Below are positions 19,581 to 28,471 of a stretch of 64,000 nt of DNA, piece by piece. This stretch comes from Nostoc sp. NMS9 (lineage in GTDB: Bacteria; Cyanobacteriota; Cyanobacteriia; Cyanobacteriales; Nostocaceae). Under the pieces are notes generated by a model that was given only the letters and a program-made list of their open reading frames with translations, was not told the origin of the DNA and searched no databases. How positions within the stretch are numbered: the first letter of the stretch is position 1; the number at the start of each line of letters is the position of its first letter. A program made the position numbers and the translations under genes. Location: contig NZ_JABXKL010000048.1 of the NCBI RefSeq assembly GCF_017114995.1, forward strand, positions 25,613 to 89,612, in the 5' to 3' direction.

Positions 19581-20354
19581 ATGACGAAACAGCAACAGTG
19601 GTGGAAAAAGCTGCTGTTAAAGCTGGCAGCTAGTATTATATTTTATACAAGTATTCCACTACCGTATTTAAACGGATTGGACTTTCAGGGAGTGGCACGT
19701 CTTGCTTCGCTTGTTGGGTTGATAATTGGGGGAATTTTAGGGTTACTGGATACGGGGATGGATTATCTGGGGATGCCCGTGCTAACTCGTAGTGCTTTGG
19801 TAGTAAGTGTTTGGATTGCCATAACTGGAGGATTGCACTTAGATGGGGCAATGGATACTGCCGATGGTTTGGCAGTGGGCGACCCAGATCGGCGACTGGA
19901 GGTGATGGCAGATAGTGCTACAGGAGCCTTTGGGGCAATGGCTGCGATCGCCTTGGTGATACTGAAAATAACAGCTTTAGCGGATATGCCAGAAAGCCGT
20001 TGGTTATTGCTGATGGCTGCTTGTGGCTGGGGACGTTGGGGACAACAACTAGCGATCGCGCGATATCCTTATTTGAAAGCAACTGGTAAAGGCGCATTTC
20101 ACAAACAAGCCATTCGTTCTTACAAAGATTTGTTACCGGGATTGTTGTTGTTGTTTAGTTTGAGTGGTTTACTTTGGCTAATAGATAAACAGCAGCTATT
20201 TCTCGCACTGACAATGATAGTTGTTGGAAGTGCGATCGCCACTTTAACTGGTGCATGGTTCAACCACAAATTAGGTGGACACACTGGAGATACTTACGGC
20301 GCAGTCGTTGAGTGGACTGAAGCCCTATTTCTTTGTGTATTGACCGTTTTTTAA
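19581..20354 (+). CDS. cobS: adenosylcobinamide-GDP ribazoletransferase (cobalamin synthase)
   Basis: 257 residues with five to six hydrophobic helices. The catalytic, acidic metal-binding motif is [16 protein letters not shown] near residue 85-100. The C-terminal signature is [19 protein letters not shown]. CobS joins the activated corrin ring to alpha-ribazole in the inner membrane, completing the (pseudo)cobalamin lower loop. No other cob gene is adjacent. Confidence 0.94.
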   Translation: MTKQQQWWKKLLLKLAASIIFYTSIPLPYLNGLDFQGVARLASLVGLIIGGILGLLDTGMDYLGMPVLTRSALVVSVWIAITGGLHLDGAMDTADGLAVGDPDRRLEVMADSATGAFGAMAAIALVILKITALADMPESRWLLLMAACGWGRWGQQLAIARYPYLKATGKGAFHKQAIRSYKDLLPGLLLLFSLSGLLWLIDKQQLFLALTMIVVGSAIATLTGAWFNHKLGGHTGDTYGAVVEWTEALFLCVLTVF

Positions 20355-20467
20355 GATGAAGAGAGTGGGGAAGAAGGGGGAAGGGGGAAGCAGAGGGAGC
20401 AGGGGAGGTAGGGGAAGCAGGGGGAGAAAAGAATTAATAACTAATAGCCCAATGCCCAATGCCCACT

Positions 20468-20932
20468 TCATTTAATCGGTTGCAACTTTGTCACCTTGAG
20501 TTTAAAAGCCCCAACCCCAGTTTCCCCAAAAGACCGGACACGAATCACATAACTCCCTGTCTCCACGATGCGAGTAAAGAGTAAGGAATTGCTACTACCA
20601 TCAGGGCCATCATCATTTTCTGCCAGAGTTGAACCATCAGGTGCCAGCAGTGTAATGATGCTGTCAAAGTTTTCTGATGACAGGTCAACTGCTAAATTAT
20701 CACCCTTCTGCAACTTCACTGTGTAATCACGGGCAAACCCACCTTGACCGGTGGGAATGTCTTTGTCAGACAGGCTATCGGAAAGTTCAGTACTGTTAGA
20801 TAAAGGAATTGGACTATACAATTTATTTTGAGCAAAAGCTGCGCTGGTACTAATGCCTATTGCCAGCAATGTGGCAGGAATGATGATGAGTTGTTTTAAA
20901 CCTGCCGCCAAAACTTTATTCATACATTTCAA
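20468..20932 (-). CDS. secreted PPC-domain protein
   Basis: 154 residues from 20932 (an internal ATG at 20923 is an alternative). The signal peptide spans about residues 1-35, with a cleavage site around SAAFAQ. The mature part is one bacterial pre-peptidase C-terminal (PPC) beta-sandwich: ARDYTVKLQKGDNLAVDLSS, DSIITLLAPDGSTLAENDDG, RIVETGSYVIRVRSFGETG. PPC domains usually accompany secreted proteases, but here the domain stands alone, so the function is open. A purine-rich tract (about 20358-20430) separates it from the convergent cobS gene. Confidence 0.85.
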   Translation of the reverse strand: MKCMNKVLAAGLKQLIIIPATLLAIGISTSAAFAQNKLYSPIPLSNSTELSDSLSDKDIPTGQGGFARDYTVKLQKGDNLAVDLSSENFDSIITLLAPDGSTLAENDDGPDGSSNSLLFTRIVETGSYVIRVRSFGETGVGAFKLKVTKLQPIK

Positions 20933-21009
20933 GCAATTTTTCTACAAAAATAGGGTAATTTGGTCAATTTATGTACTTATCTGTCAAAGCTTGCCTATTG
21001 CTTCTTAAT

Positions 21010-21687
21010 TTATCCGTCTTTGACGGCAGTAGCTACAGCTACTAATCCTAAGACCACAATTCCATACTGACGAAGTGTTTGCACAGCAGACCTGGCAGTA
21101 GCACCAGTAGTATAAATGTCGTCCACTAACAGCACTGGGACATTTGGAGGACGATGGCGAAATTCTTGCCCAATAGCAAAAGCTTTATCCAAGTTTTTTT
21201 CTCGTTTAGATACCGACAAACCAAACTGCGCTTCAGTTTCTCGCACTCTTGCTAAACCGTTTAGTTTCAATTTTAATCCGGTTATTTCGCAGAAACTTTG
21301 TGCTATCAGTGCGGCTTGATTGTATTTACGTTGCTTTTGTTTGCTAGCGTGGAGTGGGATAGGAACTACTACAGGCTGGCTATCTCGCCTCGGTGAATTT
21401 AACAACCATGCTTCCCCTAACCATTGACCCAAAGGACGAGCTATTTGGGGTTGATTTTCGTATTTCATCGCTGCAATTGCTCGTTTCACCGGGCCACCAT
21501 ATTCCCCCCAGCCAAACACAGGTATAGGCTCTTGCCATAGAGAAATCGGGTCTTTACGTTGACATTTTTGCAGTTGTCTGGTGCAGTTCTGACAGAATTC
21601 TTGGGAAGTTGCGCGTTGACATAGAGGGCAATGGGATTGGAGAAAAAGATTGAGTAAGCCTGTGAGATTTTTAATCCAAGCGTGCAT
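21010..21687 (-). CDS. comF: ComF-family phosphoribosyltransferase-like protein
   Basis: 225 residues. The N-terminus has the ComF double-zinc pattern (CPLCQRATSQEFCQNC plus a further C in LQKCQRKD). The C-terminal half is a type I phosphoribosyltransferase domain with PVLLVDDIYTTGATARSA as the PRPP loop. ComF proteins take part in DNA uptake in competent bacteria, and cyanobacterial copies have been linked to transformation. A 7-bp tandem repeat lies just upstream. Confidence 0.9.
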   Translation of the reverse strand: MHAWIKNLTGLLNLFLQSHCPLCQRATSQEFCQNCTRQLQKCQRKDPISLWQEPIPVFGWGEYGGPVKRAIAAMKYENQPQIARPLGQWLGEAWLLNSPRRDSQPVVVPIPLHASKQKQRKYNQAALIAQSFCEITGLKLKLNGLARVRETEAQFGLSVSKREKNLDKAFAIGQEFRHRPPNVPVLLVDDIYTTGATARSAVQTLRQYGIVVLGLVAVATAVKDG

Positions 21688-21702
21688 TTAGAATTGTCCT
21701 TT

Positions 21703-21737
21703 GTCATTAGTCATTAGTCATTAGTCATTAGTCATTG
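21703..21737. repeat. 7-bp tandem repeat
   Basis: GTCATTA is repeated five times between comF and the GNAT gene. A simple repeat, too short in unit for CRISPR. Confidence 0.75.
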
Positions 21738-22216
21738 ACCAATGACTTAACATACACGCGATCGCATCTTGTTGTTTCTACTCCTGTTGCTGGAGTGTAG
21801 CCGTTGCTTTCATACAGCTTGACTGCTTCCACCAAAACACTGGCGGTTTCAATCCAAATTTGTTGAAAACCACGCTTTGCGATCGCTGCTTCTAGCTGTT
21901 GTAACAAATATTTCCCTAATCCCAAACCCCTGATGCTGGGCAAAAGATACATTTTGCGGATTTCTACAGCTTTTTCGCCTCGGTGTATGGGGTAGTATGC
22001 TCCTGTACCTACTAACTGACTTTGGTGTTCAATTACCCAAAACTCTCCCCCAGTAGCTAAATAACATTCCTCTACACGCAGCACATCTCGGTCAGCACCG
22101 TTTGGTTCCCAACCCAGACCGTATTCTGATAATACATAACTGATCACTTCAGCGGCTCTTGTGCGATCGCTTTTCACCCAATCACGAATTAAAAAATCTT
22201 GATAATAGTTTTTCAT
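21728..22216 (-). CDS. GNAT-family N-acetyltransferase
   Basis: About 162 residues from ATG 22216 (an upstream in-frame ATG at 22258 would add 14 residues). The GNAT fold is shown by EFWVIEHQSQLVGTGAYYPI, the acetyl-CoA binding A-motif VEIRKMYLLPSIRGLGLGKY and the C-terminal VKLYESNGYTP. The substrate is unknown. It lies upstream of comF on the same strand, with the tandem repeat between them. Confidence 0.85.
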   Translation of the reverse strand: MKNYYQDFLIRDWVKSDRTRAAEVISYVLSEYGLGWEPNGADRDVLRVEECYLATGGEFWVIEHQSQLVGTGAYYPIHRGEKAVEIRKMYLLPSIRGLGLGKYLLQQLEAAIAKRGFQQIWIETASVLVEAVKLYESNGYTPATGVETTRCDRVYVKSLVND

Positions 22217-22548
22217 TACCATTTGCTGGTCAAGTTTACACAGAAAAATTTTCCGCATCTATATCCCAATTTACTCAGCAAATAGCAATTCTTGCAGAGT
22301 CCATTTCAGGCTGTACTCTCAAGGCGTGAATTATGTAAGTGCTGAGAAAAGTCTATCTTTAATAAAGAAATTGGCTCTACATCTACGATAGACATAAAGC
22401 CATGAGCAGTTGCTGTGTGGAGGAGCGAAAAGTAAGTGGTTAGCTGGGATTACCATCAGCGCTCCTCCGGCAACAGACAAGGAAAGAATCGACTCACATT
22501 CTGAAATTTGTTTACAGTCAAATGAGTTAAACGAACTGCGCCAAATGC

Positions 22549-23304
22549 CTAACGAAGTCCACCCGATATGTACAGCGTTTCGCCGGTGATCCATGCTGAA
22601 TCGGAGGACGCAAGAAAGACGACGGCAGGTGCGATGTCCTGTGGCTGTCCAATGCGGCCAAGGGGGGTGTGTGCTTCAGTTTGTTGGCGGTCTTCGCTCT
22701 TGGCTACAGTTATTCCTGCTGTGTACGTGCCCTCCGTTTCCACCATGCCAGGATTGATGGAATTAACACGGATGTTGCGTGAACCCAGTTCTTTGGCTAG
22801 TGACTTCGTGACGGCATCGACTGCCGCTTTAGTGGCGCTATAGACCGAGCCGTTCGCGGGCGCAAGCGTGCTAACGATCGAACTGATATTGATGATGCTG
22901 CCACCCGCCGATCCGAAGTGCTTTACTCCCTGTTGTGAGGTGAGGATTAATCCCAGCACATTCAGATCGAAATGCTTATGGAAATGCTCTTCGGTGATGT
23001 CTTCGATTGGGGAAAATTCATAAATTCCGGCATTGTTGACCAAAATATCTAGCTTGCCGAATACCTGCTGCGTCTCTGCAAAAAGATGTTCGATCTCTGC
23101 CTTTTTTGCAACATTTGCCTGTACTGCGATCGCCTTACCGCCTTCGCTGACAATCTCAGCGACAATGCGATCGGCTCCTTCTTTGCTAGATGAATAATTG
23201 ACGACAACTGCCGCACCTTCGGCTGCCAGATGTTTGGCAATAGAGGCACCGATTCCTTTGGATGCACCCGTAACAATTGCAATTTTCCCTTCTAGTTTTT
23301 TCAT
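22549..23304 (-). CDS. SDR-family oxidoreductase (3-oxoacyl-ACP reductase/glucose dehydrogenase-like)
   Basis: 251 residues from the ATG at 23304; the frame stays open upstream but family sequence begins at MKKLEGKIAIVTGASKGIG. Classical SDR landmarks are the TGASKGIG cofactor loop, LVNNAGIYE, the catalytic Ser in INISSIVS, YSATK (Tyr and Lys) and NPGMVETEG. Ala-Arg/Ser residues after the second strand favour NADP(H). It is 117 bp downstream of the alpha/beta hydrolase on the same strand and shares its GC-rich, proteobacterial-looking codon use, so the two were probably acquired together. Confidence 0.9.
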   Translation of the reverse strand: MKKLEGKIAIVTGASKGIGASIAKHLAAEGAAVVVNYSSSKEGADRIVAEIVSEGGKAIAVQANVAKKAEIEHLFAETQQVFGKLDILVNNAGIYEFSPIEDITEEHFHKHFDLNVLGLILTSQQGVKHFGSAGGSIINISSIVSTLAPANGSVYSATKAAVDAVTKSLAKELGSRNIRVNSINPGMVETEGTYTAGITVAKSEDRQQTEAHTPLGRIGQPQDIAPAVVFLASSDSAWITGETLYISGGLR

Positions 23305-23420
23305 GATTATGAGTGCTGTAGTTGTTGAGTTTGAAAGAGTTGTCCGAAACGGGTTGCGAAAAAACGAGAACGCACCCGTTCGGGTCTTCGACATTGATGT
23401 TTTAAATCAGTGGCTCGGTG

Positions 23421-24245
23421 TCACCCCTTGAGGAACGACAGCAGATCGGCGTTGAGCCTGTCTGCATGAGTATTAGTGAGACCGTGGGGTGCGCCCTCGT
23501 AGACTTCTAAACGGGCATTCTTGACGATCTTAGCTGAAGCCAGCCCCGCAGCCGCGATGGGCACGATCTGGTCATCGTCACCGTGGATAATCAGGGTTGG
23601 CACATCGAACCGTTTGAGATCCTCGGTGAAATCCGTCTCAGAGAACGCTTTGATACAGTCGAGTGCGCTTTTGTGTCCTGATTGCAGCCCCTGCAACCAG
23701 AAAGAGTCGATTAGACCTTGTGAGACTTTTGCACCTGGGCGGTTGAAGCCAAAAAACGGGCCGCTAGCAAGATCCTTATATAGCTGCGAGCGATCGGCGA
23801 TAGAACCAGCACGGAGGTTGTCGAAAACCTCGATCGGTAGTCCGCCAGGATTGGACTCTGTTTTCAGCATCAGTGGCGGAACTGCGGAAATCAGCCCTGC
23901 TTTGGCTACCCGTGCTGTACCGTGGCGACCGATATAGCGAGCGACTTCACCACCACCCGTGGAGAAGCCGATTAGAGTAATACCATTCAAGTCAAGCGTT
24001 TCGATCAGCGTAGCGAGGTCGTCGGCATAGGTGTCCATCTCGTTACCATTCCAGGGCTGGCTTGATCTGCCATGCCCACGGCGATCATGGGTGATGACGC
24101 GATAGCCCTGCGATGCCAGGAACAGCGCTTGGATTTCCCAGCTATCAGCATTAAGCGGCCAGCCGTGCGAGAGAATAACTGTGGGCCCTGTTCCCCAGTC
24201 CTTGTAGTATATCTGCGTACCGTCTTTGGTAGTGATTGTACTCAT
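23421..24245 (-). CDS. alpha/beta hydrolase (non-heme chloroperoxidase/esterase-like)
   Basis: 274 residues from the ATG at 24245, where homology begins ([18 protein letters not shown]). The oxyanion region is [13 protein letters not shown]; the nucleophile elbow is GFSTGGGE; the acid lies in [10 protein letters not shown]; the catalytic His is in [15 protein letters not shown]. This matches the arylesterase/haloperoxidase family of small soluble hydrolases. The enzyme's own substrate cannot be told from the sequence. It is followed by the SDR gene. Confidence 0.9.
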   Translation of the reverse strand: MSTITTKDGTQIYYKDWGTGPTVILSHGWPLNADSWEIQALFLASQGYRVITHDRRGHGRSSQPWNGNEMDTYADDLATLIETLDLNGITLIGFSTGGGEVARYIGRHGTARVAKAGLISAVPPLMLKTESNPGGLPIEVFDNLRAGSIADRSQLYKDLASGPFFGFNRPGAKVSQGLIDSFWLQGLQSGHKSALDCIKAFSETDFTEDLKRFDVPTLIIHGDDDQIVPIAAAGLASAKIVKNARLEVYEGAPHGLTNTHADRLNADLLSFLKG

Positions 24246-24299
24246 GTGAATCCTATGTATATCGAGAGCAAAGACAACTGCTTGAAAGCGATCGCCCAT

Positions 24300-24965
24300 A
24301 TTGAGTTTCTTGAAAATTATAATAGGCAGTTGTTGCTTCTATGATTAAAAGCTTCTGTAATTGGGTTAGTGATGATGTTTATGCTCTATTCTTCAGCTTG
24401 TATTTAATTCAGAACACTCAAGTTATTGGAGTTAAGTCAAGAGTCAGAAACCCGAAAGACAAATTTCCAACAGGATTGGGACAATACTATGGATGCGTTA
24501 ATGTTTTATGGTCGCGAGACAGAAGTGATACCAATTCTGTATGAAGATGCGCTAAACCATACTTAAATACAAGAAAGAAAAACGAACCGCAAAGGACGCA
24601 TTCGCGCAGCGTCTCGTAAGAGAAGGACACAAAGAAAGAAAGAAAGAAAGAAAGAAGAAGTTAAGAGAGTTTGGCGCAGCCTCACAAAGAAATGGTATGA
24701 CAAAGCTTGAAAGCTATCTAGAACATTGAAGCAAAACACCAATTGGCATTCATGTCTTGTGGCAAGGACTGACTTTTCACGGTATTTGGAAAATTTTTAT
24801 ATTAAACAATCGCTTGCAACAGAATTTAATAAATAAGAGGGGTAAAGGGTAAAAGGTTGATAATAGTCCCCTACCATAGGAGCAATAGCTTTTTACCCTT
24901 TCCCTTGCCCCTTACCGTTCCTGATAAATAACTGATGATACACTTCCTGTTCCTGCCTTCTTGTA
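24300..24965. other. intergenic region with microsatellite and repeat fragments
   Basis: No supported gene. It contains an AAAG tetranucleotide run (about 24631-24655), a fragment of the dispersed GCGCAGCGTCTCGTA repeat (about 24604-24620), and a CCTTTCCCTTGCCCC word near 24898-24913. Confidence 0.6.
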
Positions 24966-26132
24966 TTAAGGCAATGTTGCTTCAGAAATGCTCAAAGTGT
25001 TGTTTGCGTCAGCTTTCGAGGACTCATTTGCTGGAACGGATGCAGTTATCTCCCCAATGGCGCTGTCGTTTGTCCCGGTAACAGGACGCAAGGCACTTAA
25101 AGCAGTCTTAATTACAACAGCTGTAGGTACTGCCACAATTACACCCAACAATCCGCCAATTCTTGCCCCTGTTAAGACCGAAATTAAAATCCAAACTGGA
25201 TTTAAACCAGTAAAACTGCCTAAAATTCGGGGAGCAATTAAGTTTTCGAGAATTTGCTGTACAATTACCGCTGCGATCAACACTCTCACACCCATTGAAA
25301 AATCTTGCAACGCTACCAATAGTGTAGTCAGGGCGATGCCTACAGAACCGCCAAAGGGGACGAGAGCCATCAGGCCAATAGTTAGTCCGAATAGCAATCC
25401 AAACGGCACTTTCAGCCACAAAAAGGTAGGAATAAGGGCTGAAGCCATACAGGTAGATAGAATCAACTGGGTGATGAAGAAATTTTGAAAGCTTAAGCGG
25501 ACTGTTTTAGAGAAAGGCTCACGAAATTTATTAGGTAGCCATTCGACTAAACTTTCCCAGAGTTCACCCCCATGCTGTAAAAGATAAAAAGTCAAAACCA
25601 TCGTCAAGAGAATATCTAGCAGACTAGTAACTGTGAGTACAGCCAGATTTAAAACTTGTCCTGCGATCGCTTGTAATTGTCCTTTGACGCGATCATTGAT
25701 TTGCACCACCAGGGCATCGAGGTTAATCGGTAAGCCAAAAGTCTCAGCTTTTCCGTTTAATATCATTAACTGAGAGCGTCCAGAGTCAATTAACTCTGGT
25801 AAACGCGCCACCAGTTGTTGAGCTTGGGTAAGAGCCAGGGGAAAAAGTGTCACACCCAACGCCAATAAAATCGATAAAGCCAAGAGAAATACTAAAATAG
25901 CAACTTGCTCTCTCTTAGCACCATGATGCTCCATCCAGCTCACGGGGTAGTTGAGCAGAAATGCTAGCACTGAGGCTCCGACTAAAATGACTATGAGAGA
26001 ATGGAAATAATTGAAAAATACCGAAATTGCCCAACCATTGATAACTAGCAGCGGAGCGAATAGCGCGATCGCCCCGATTCGCGCTATTGGAGTGAATGTT
26101 TGCCACCAGTCGAGTAGCTTACGTGTCTGCAT
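24966..26132 (-). CDS. AI-2E family transporter (UPF0118)
   Basis: 388 residues with about seven to eight hydrophobic segments. Family features are the paired N-terminal helices followed by PVSWMEHHGAKREQVAILVF, the long central amphipathic region, and the C-terminal block containing PFGGSVGIALTT, LIAPRILGSFTGLNPVWIL and GGLLGVIVAVPTAVVI. Members export varied substrates (autoinducer-2, Na+/H+ antiport), so the cargo is unknown. The last 40 residues are a polar Ser/Ala-rich tail. Confidence 0.92.
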   Translation of the reverse strand: MQTRKLLDWWQTFTPIARIGAIALFAPLLVINGWAISVFFNYFHSLIVILVGASVLAFLLNYPVSWMEHHGAKREQVAILVFLLALSILLALGVTLFPLALTQAQQLVARLPELIDSGRSQLMILNGKAETFGLPINLDALVVQINDRVKGQLQAIAGQVLNLAVLTVTSLLDILLTMVLTFYLLQHGGELWESLVEWLPNKFREPFSKTVRLSFQNFFITQLILSTCMASALIPTFLWLKVPFGLLFGLTIGLMALVPFGGSVGIALTTLLVALQDFSMGVRVLIAAVIVQQILENLIAPRILGSFTGLNPVWILISVLTGARIGGLLGVIVAVPTAVVIKTALSALRPVTGTNDSAIGEITASVPANESSKADANNTLSISEATLP

Positions 26133-26280
26133 TTTGAGCTGATTGCGGAATAGAACTAAATGAAATTTTTCTTTACAGCTTATTATCTCTAACTATATGA
26201 GTCTTATTCATCCTTCTAGTTTAGGAGTTAGACTAACCCCAATGAAGAATTTTGAACCAAAAGAGAATGGGGAGTGGGGA

Positions 26281-26344
26281 GCAGGGGAGCAAGGGAGCAG
26301 GGGAGCAGGGGAGCAGGGGAGCAGGGGAGCAGGGGAGCAGGGGG
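26281..26344. repeat. 8-bp tandem repeat GCAGGGGA
   Basis: About eight units of GCAGGGGA (one variant GCAAGGGA). The tract is open in the plus frame used by the following gene, encoding an 8-residue periodic Gly/Ala/Glu/Gln/Ser/Arg stretch, but it is probably upstream of the true start. Confidence 0.8.
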
Positions 26345-26418
26345 AGAATAATCATGCCCCATTCCCAATGCCCAATGCCCCTTACCCCTTATCCCCAGAG
26401 GGGACCCCACCATCCCCA

Positions 26419-26760
26419 ATGCCCAAAACACAGTTGCTTTTACATTTAGTTCCGATCGTCGGCTTTTTTCCATCCTTGTGGACGCTCTATCGGGGCCAGG
26501 GTAGTCGGGAACAACTTGCTATTAGTCGTCTGTCTATTACTTTGGCACTTACTTGGTTGTTGAGTTATCTATTATTAGCTACCGGAGCAGCAACTTCAGA
26601 TTTTTTTCCGCTACGTCTATTTATCCTCAATAGCTTTCTCACGTCAGGTTACTTTTTAGTAAGTGTTTGGTTGATTTTGCGTCTAATGCAGGGCAAATCT
26701 GGTCGTTTACCAGGGTTTAGTAATTTAGCAGAACGAGTGCTTGGCAAGTATTTATCTTAA
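26419..26760 (+). CDS. cyanobacterial conserved hypothetical membrane protein
   Basis: 113 residues from the ATG at 26419 (MPKTQLLLHLVPIVGFFPSL). The frame is open back to 26197, but that part is made of an 8-bp repeat and the GCCCAATGCCC-type intergenic words, so the upstream start is doubted. Three hydrophobic segments are visible (about residues 5-22, 38-58, 68-90), with a conserved-looking WTLYRGQGSREQLAISRLS loop. Function unknown. It is 275 bp upstream of the LCP gene. Confidence 0.65.
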   Translation: MPKTQLLLHLVPIVGFFPSLWTLYRGQGSREQLAISRLSITLALTWLLSYLLLATGAATSDFFPLRLFILNSFLTSGYFLVSVWLILRLMQGKSGRLPGFSNLAERVLGKYLS

Positions 26761-27034
26761 TTTTTTAGGGTGATAATTTGTCGGTGTTTTTACTGATTTT
26801 TGGAAAAATTATGGCTTATTTATTTATATATCTAGTCAAATCCAGTTTATTATTGCCATACTTCAGTAAAACATCTCCAGGTTGTCCCAAAAAAAGAATA
26901 AATGCTGCTATAAGTGTTGTGGTTGACACTACATTAAAAAAGTTAGCACTGATAATTAAGAGTTAGCTATTATGGGTTGATTTGTTTGGGTGTTTTTAGT
27001 CTGCAAAATTACTGAATTTGATTAGTGAGTAAGT

Positions 27035-28471
27035 GTGAGGAAGTCTGTGACCATTCAAAGAAGTTCGGCGGAAGAAAACCAGTCGGGAAAAGCCTCAAAG
27101 TCTAGTAAAAAAATTTCCCAGAAATCGACATCAGGACGTTGGCTGTGGTTTTGGGTAGGTATGAGTGGTATTGCAATGGTGTCAGCAACTGCGGGGGCAC
27201 TTTTGGCGGTATCTTTAACCAGTACGCCTTTGCAACAAGCCCAGCTAACTCCCAAGGATGAGGCGGCCTTTGATAGCGATCGCATTTCTGGAGGTGTACT
27301 GCGATTTTCAGAATTAACTCGTCCGGTAAATCTTTTGGTGATGGGAATGAGTGTACTTCCCCCAGATATCCAAAACCCTCCTGAAGATACCAAAAATCTC
27401 AAATACCTACCCCAAGTAAACTCTTTTGATGGTCTTTCTGATGTGATGCTCTTGGTCAAATTTGATCCAGAGACGAAAAAAATAAATATGCTCTCCATTC
27501 CCAGAGATACCCGCACACAAATAGAGGGGTATGGAGTGAAAAAAATTAATTCCGCCAATGTTGAAGGTGGGCCAGCTTTGACTGCCAGAACTGTCAGTAA
27601 TCTCTTAGGAGGGGCGGGAATTGATCGCTATGTGCGAATTAATGTTTTGGGAGTTGCCAAGCTGATTGATGCTTTGGGTGGCGTGACTGTTTACGTCCCT
27701 AAAGATATGAAATACCAAGATGATTCTCAGCACTTGTACATCAATTTGAAGGCGGGTAAGCAGCATCTCAATGGCGATCAGGCACTACAATTGCTGCGTT
27801 TTCGCCATGACGAACTCGGTGATATTGGTCGGATTCAGCGCCAGCAAATGGTCATCCGCGCTTTGATGGAGCAAACACTCAACCCAGCTACTGTTGCTCA
27901 ATTACCTAAAGTTCTTGATGTCGTCAAAGAACACATTGATACCAACTTGACAGTTGAAGAGTTAGTGGCGCTAATGGGTTTTGGGGTGCGGACAAATCGC
28001 TCTAATATGCAAATGTTAATGCTGCCAGGTCGCTTTAGCGAAAAAGGCGAGTTTGATGCTAGCTATTGGTTGCCCAACAAAGATGGTATTGCGAAACTGA
28101 TGGCTCAACACTTTGGTTTGGAGTCAGAACAGGAACAGCTGGCGACTGCGACCGACCCCCGCTCTTTGCGTGTAGCAATTCAAGATAGTACAGGTGGCGA
28201 TCGCTCTAACCTCCAACCGTTAATTAGAGCCTTGGAAAAATCTGGATATCGCAATATCTATGTCGCCAAGGCATGGGGTGAACCTCTAGATGTAACTCAC
28301 ATTGTCGCCCAACAAGGAGATGGTGACAGTGCCGAATCAATTCGCAACACTTTGGGATTTGGAGAAGTGCGCGTGGAAAGCACTGGCAACCTTGGCTCGG
28401 ATATCAGTATCCAAGTAGGTAAAGATTGGTTGCAACAAAAGTCTATTTTGGAGAAGTCGTTGACACCCTAA
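27035..28471 (+). CDS. LytR-CpsA-Psr (LCP) family glycopolymer ligase
   Basis: 478 residues from a GTG. A cytoplasmic basic N-terminus is followed by one transmembrane helix (about residues 36-58). The LCP domain is shown by VNLLVMGMSVL, SDVMLLVKFDPETKKINMLS, IPRDTR (pyrophosphate-binding Arg), LRFRHDELGDIGRIQRQQ and a LytR_C domain at about 375-470. LCP enzymes transfer lipid-linked glycopolymers to peptidoglycan or other acceptors at the outer face of the membrane. Its 3' end overlaps the convergent TrpD2-like gene by 29 bp. Confidence 0.92.
   Translation: MRKSVTIQRSSAEENQSGKASKSSKKISQKSTSGRWLWFWVGMSGIAMVSATAGALLAVSLTSTPLQQAQLTPKDEAAFDSDRISGGVLRFSELTRPVNLLVMGMSVLPPDIQNPPEDTKNLKYLPQVNSFDGLSDVMLLVKFDPETKKINMLSIPRDTRTQIEGYGVKKINSANVEGGPALTARTVSNLLGGAGIDRYVRINVLGVAKLIDALGGVTVYVPKDMKYQDDSQHLYINLKAGKQHLNGDQALQLLRFRHDELGDIGRIQRQQMVIRALMEQTLNPATVAQLPKVLDVVKEHIDTNLTVEELVALMGFGVRTNRSNMQMLMLPGRFSEKGEFDASYWLPNKDGIAKLMAQHFGLESEQEQLATATDPRSLRVAIQDSTGGDRSNLQPLIRALEKSGYRNIYVAKAWGEPLDVTHIVAQQGDGDSAESIRNTLGFGEVRVESTGNLGSDISIQVGKDWLQQKSILEKSLTP

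Noticed and set aside
21703..21737. Direct repeats that might suggest a CRISPR array
   Set aside because: The unit is only 7 bp and contiguous, with no spacers.
24341..24544. 67-codon plus-strand frame after the alpha/beta hydrolase
   Set aside because: No start signals, AT-rich filler, no family resemblance.
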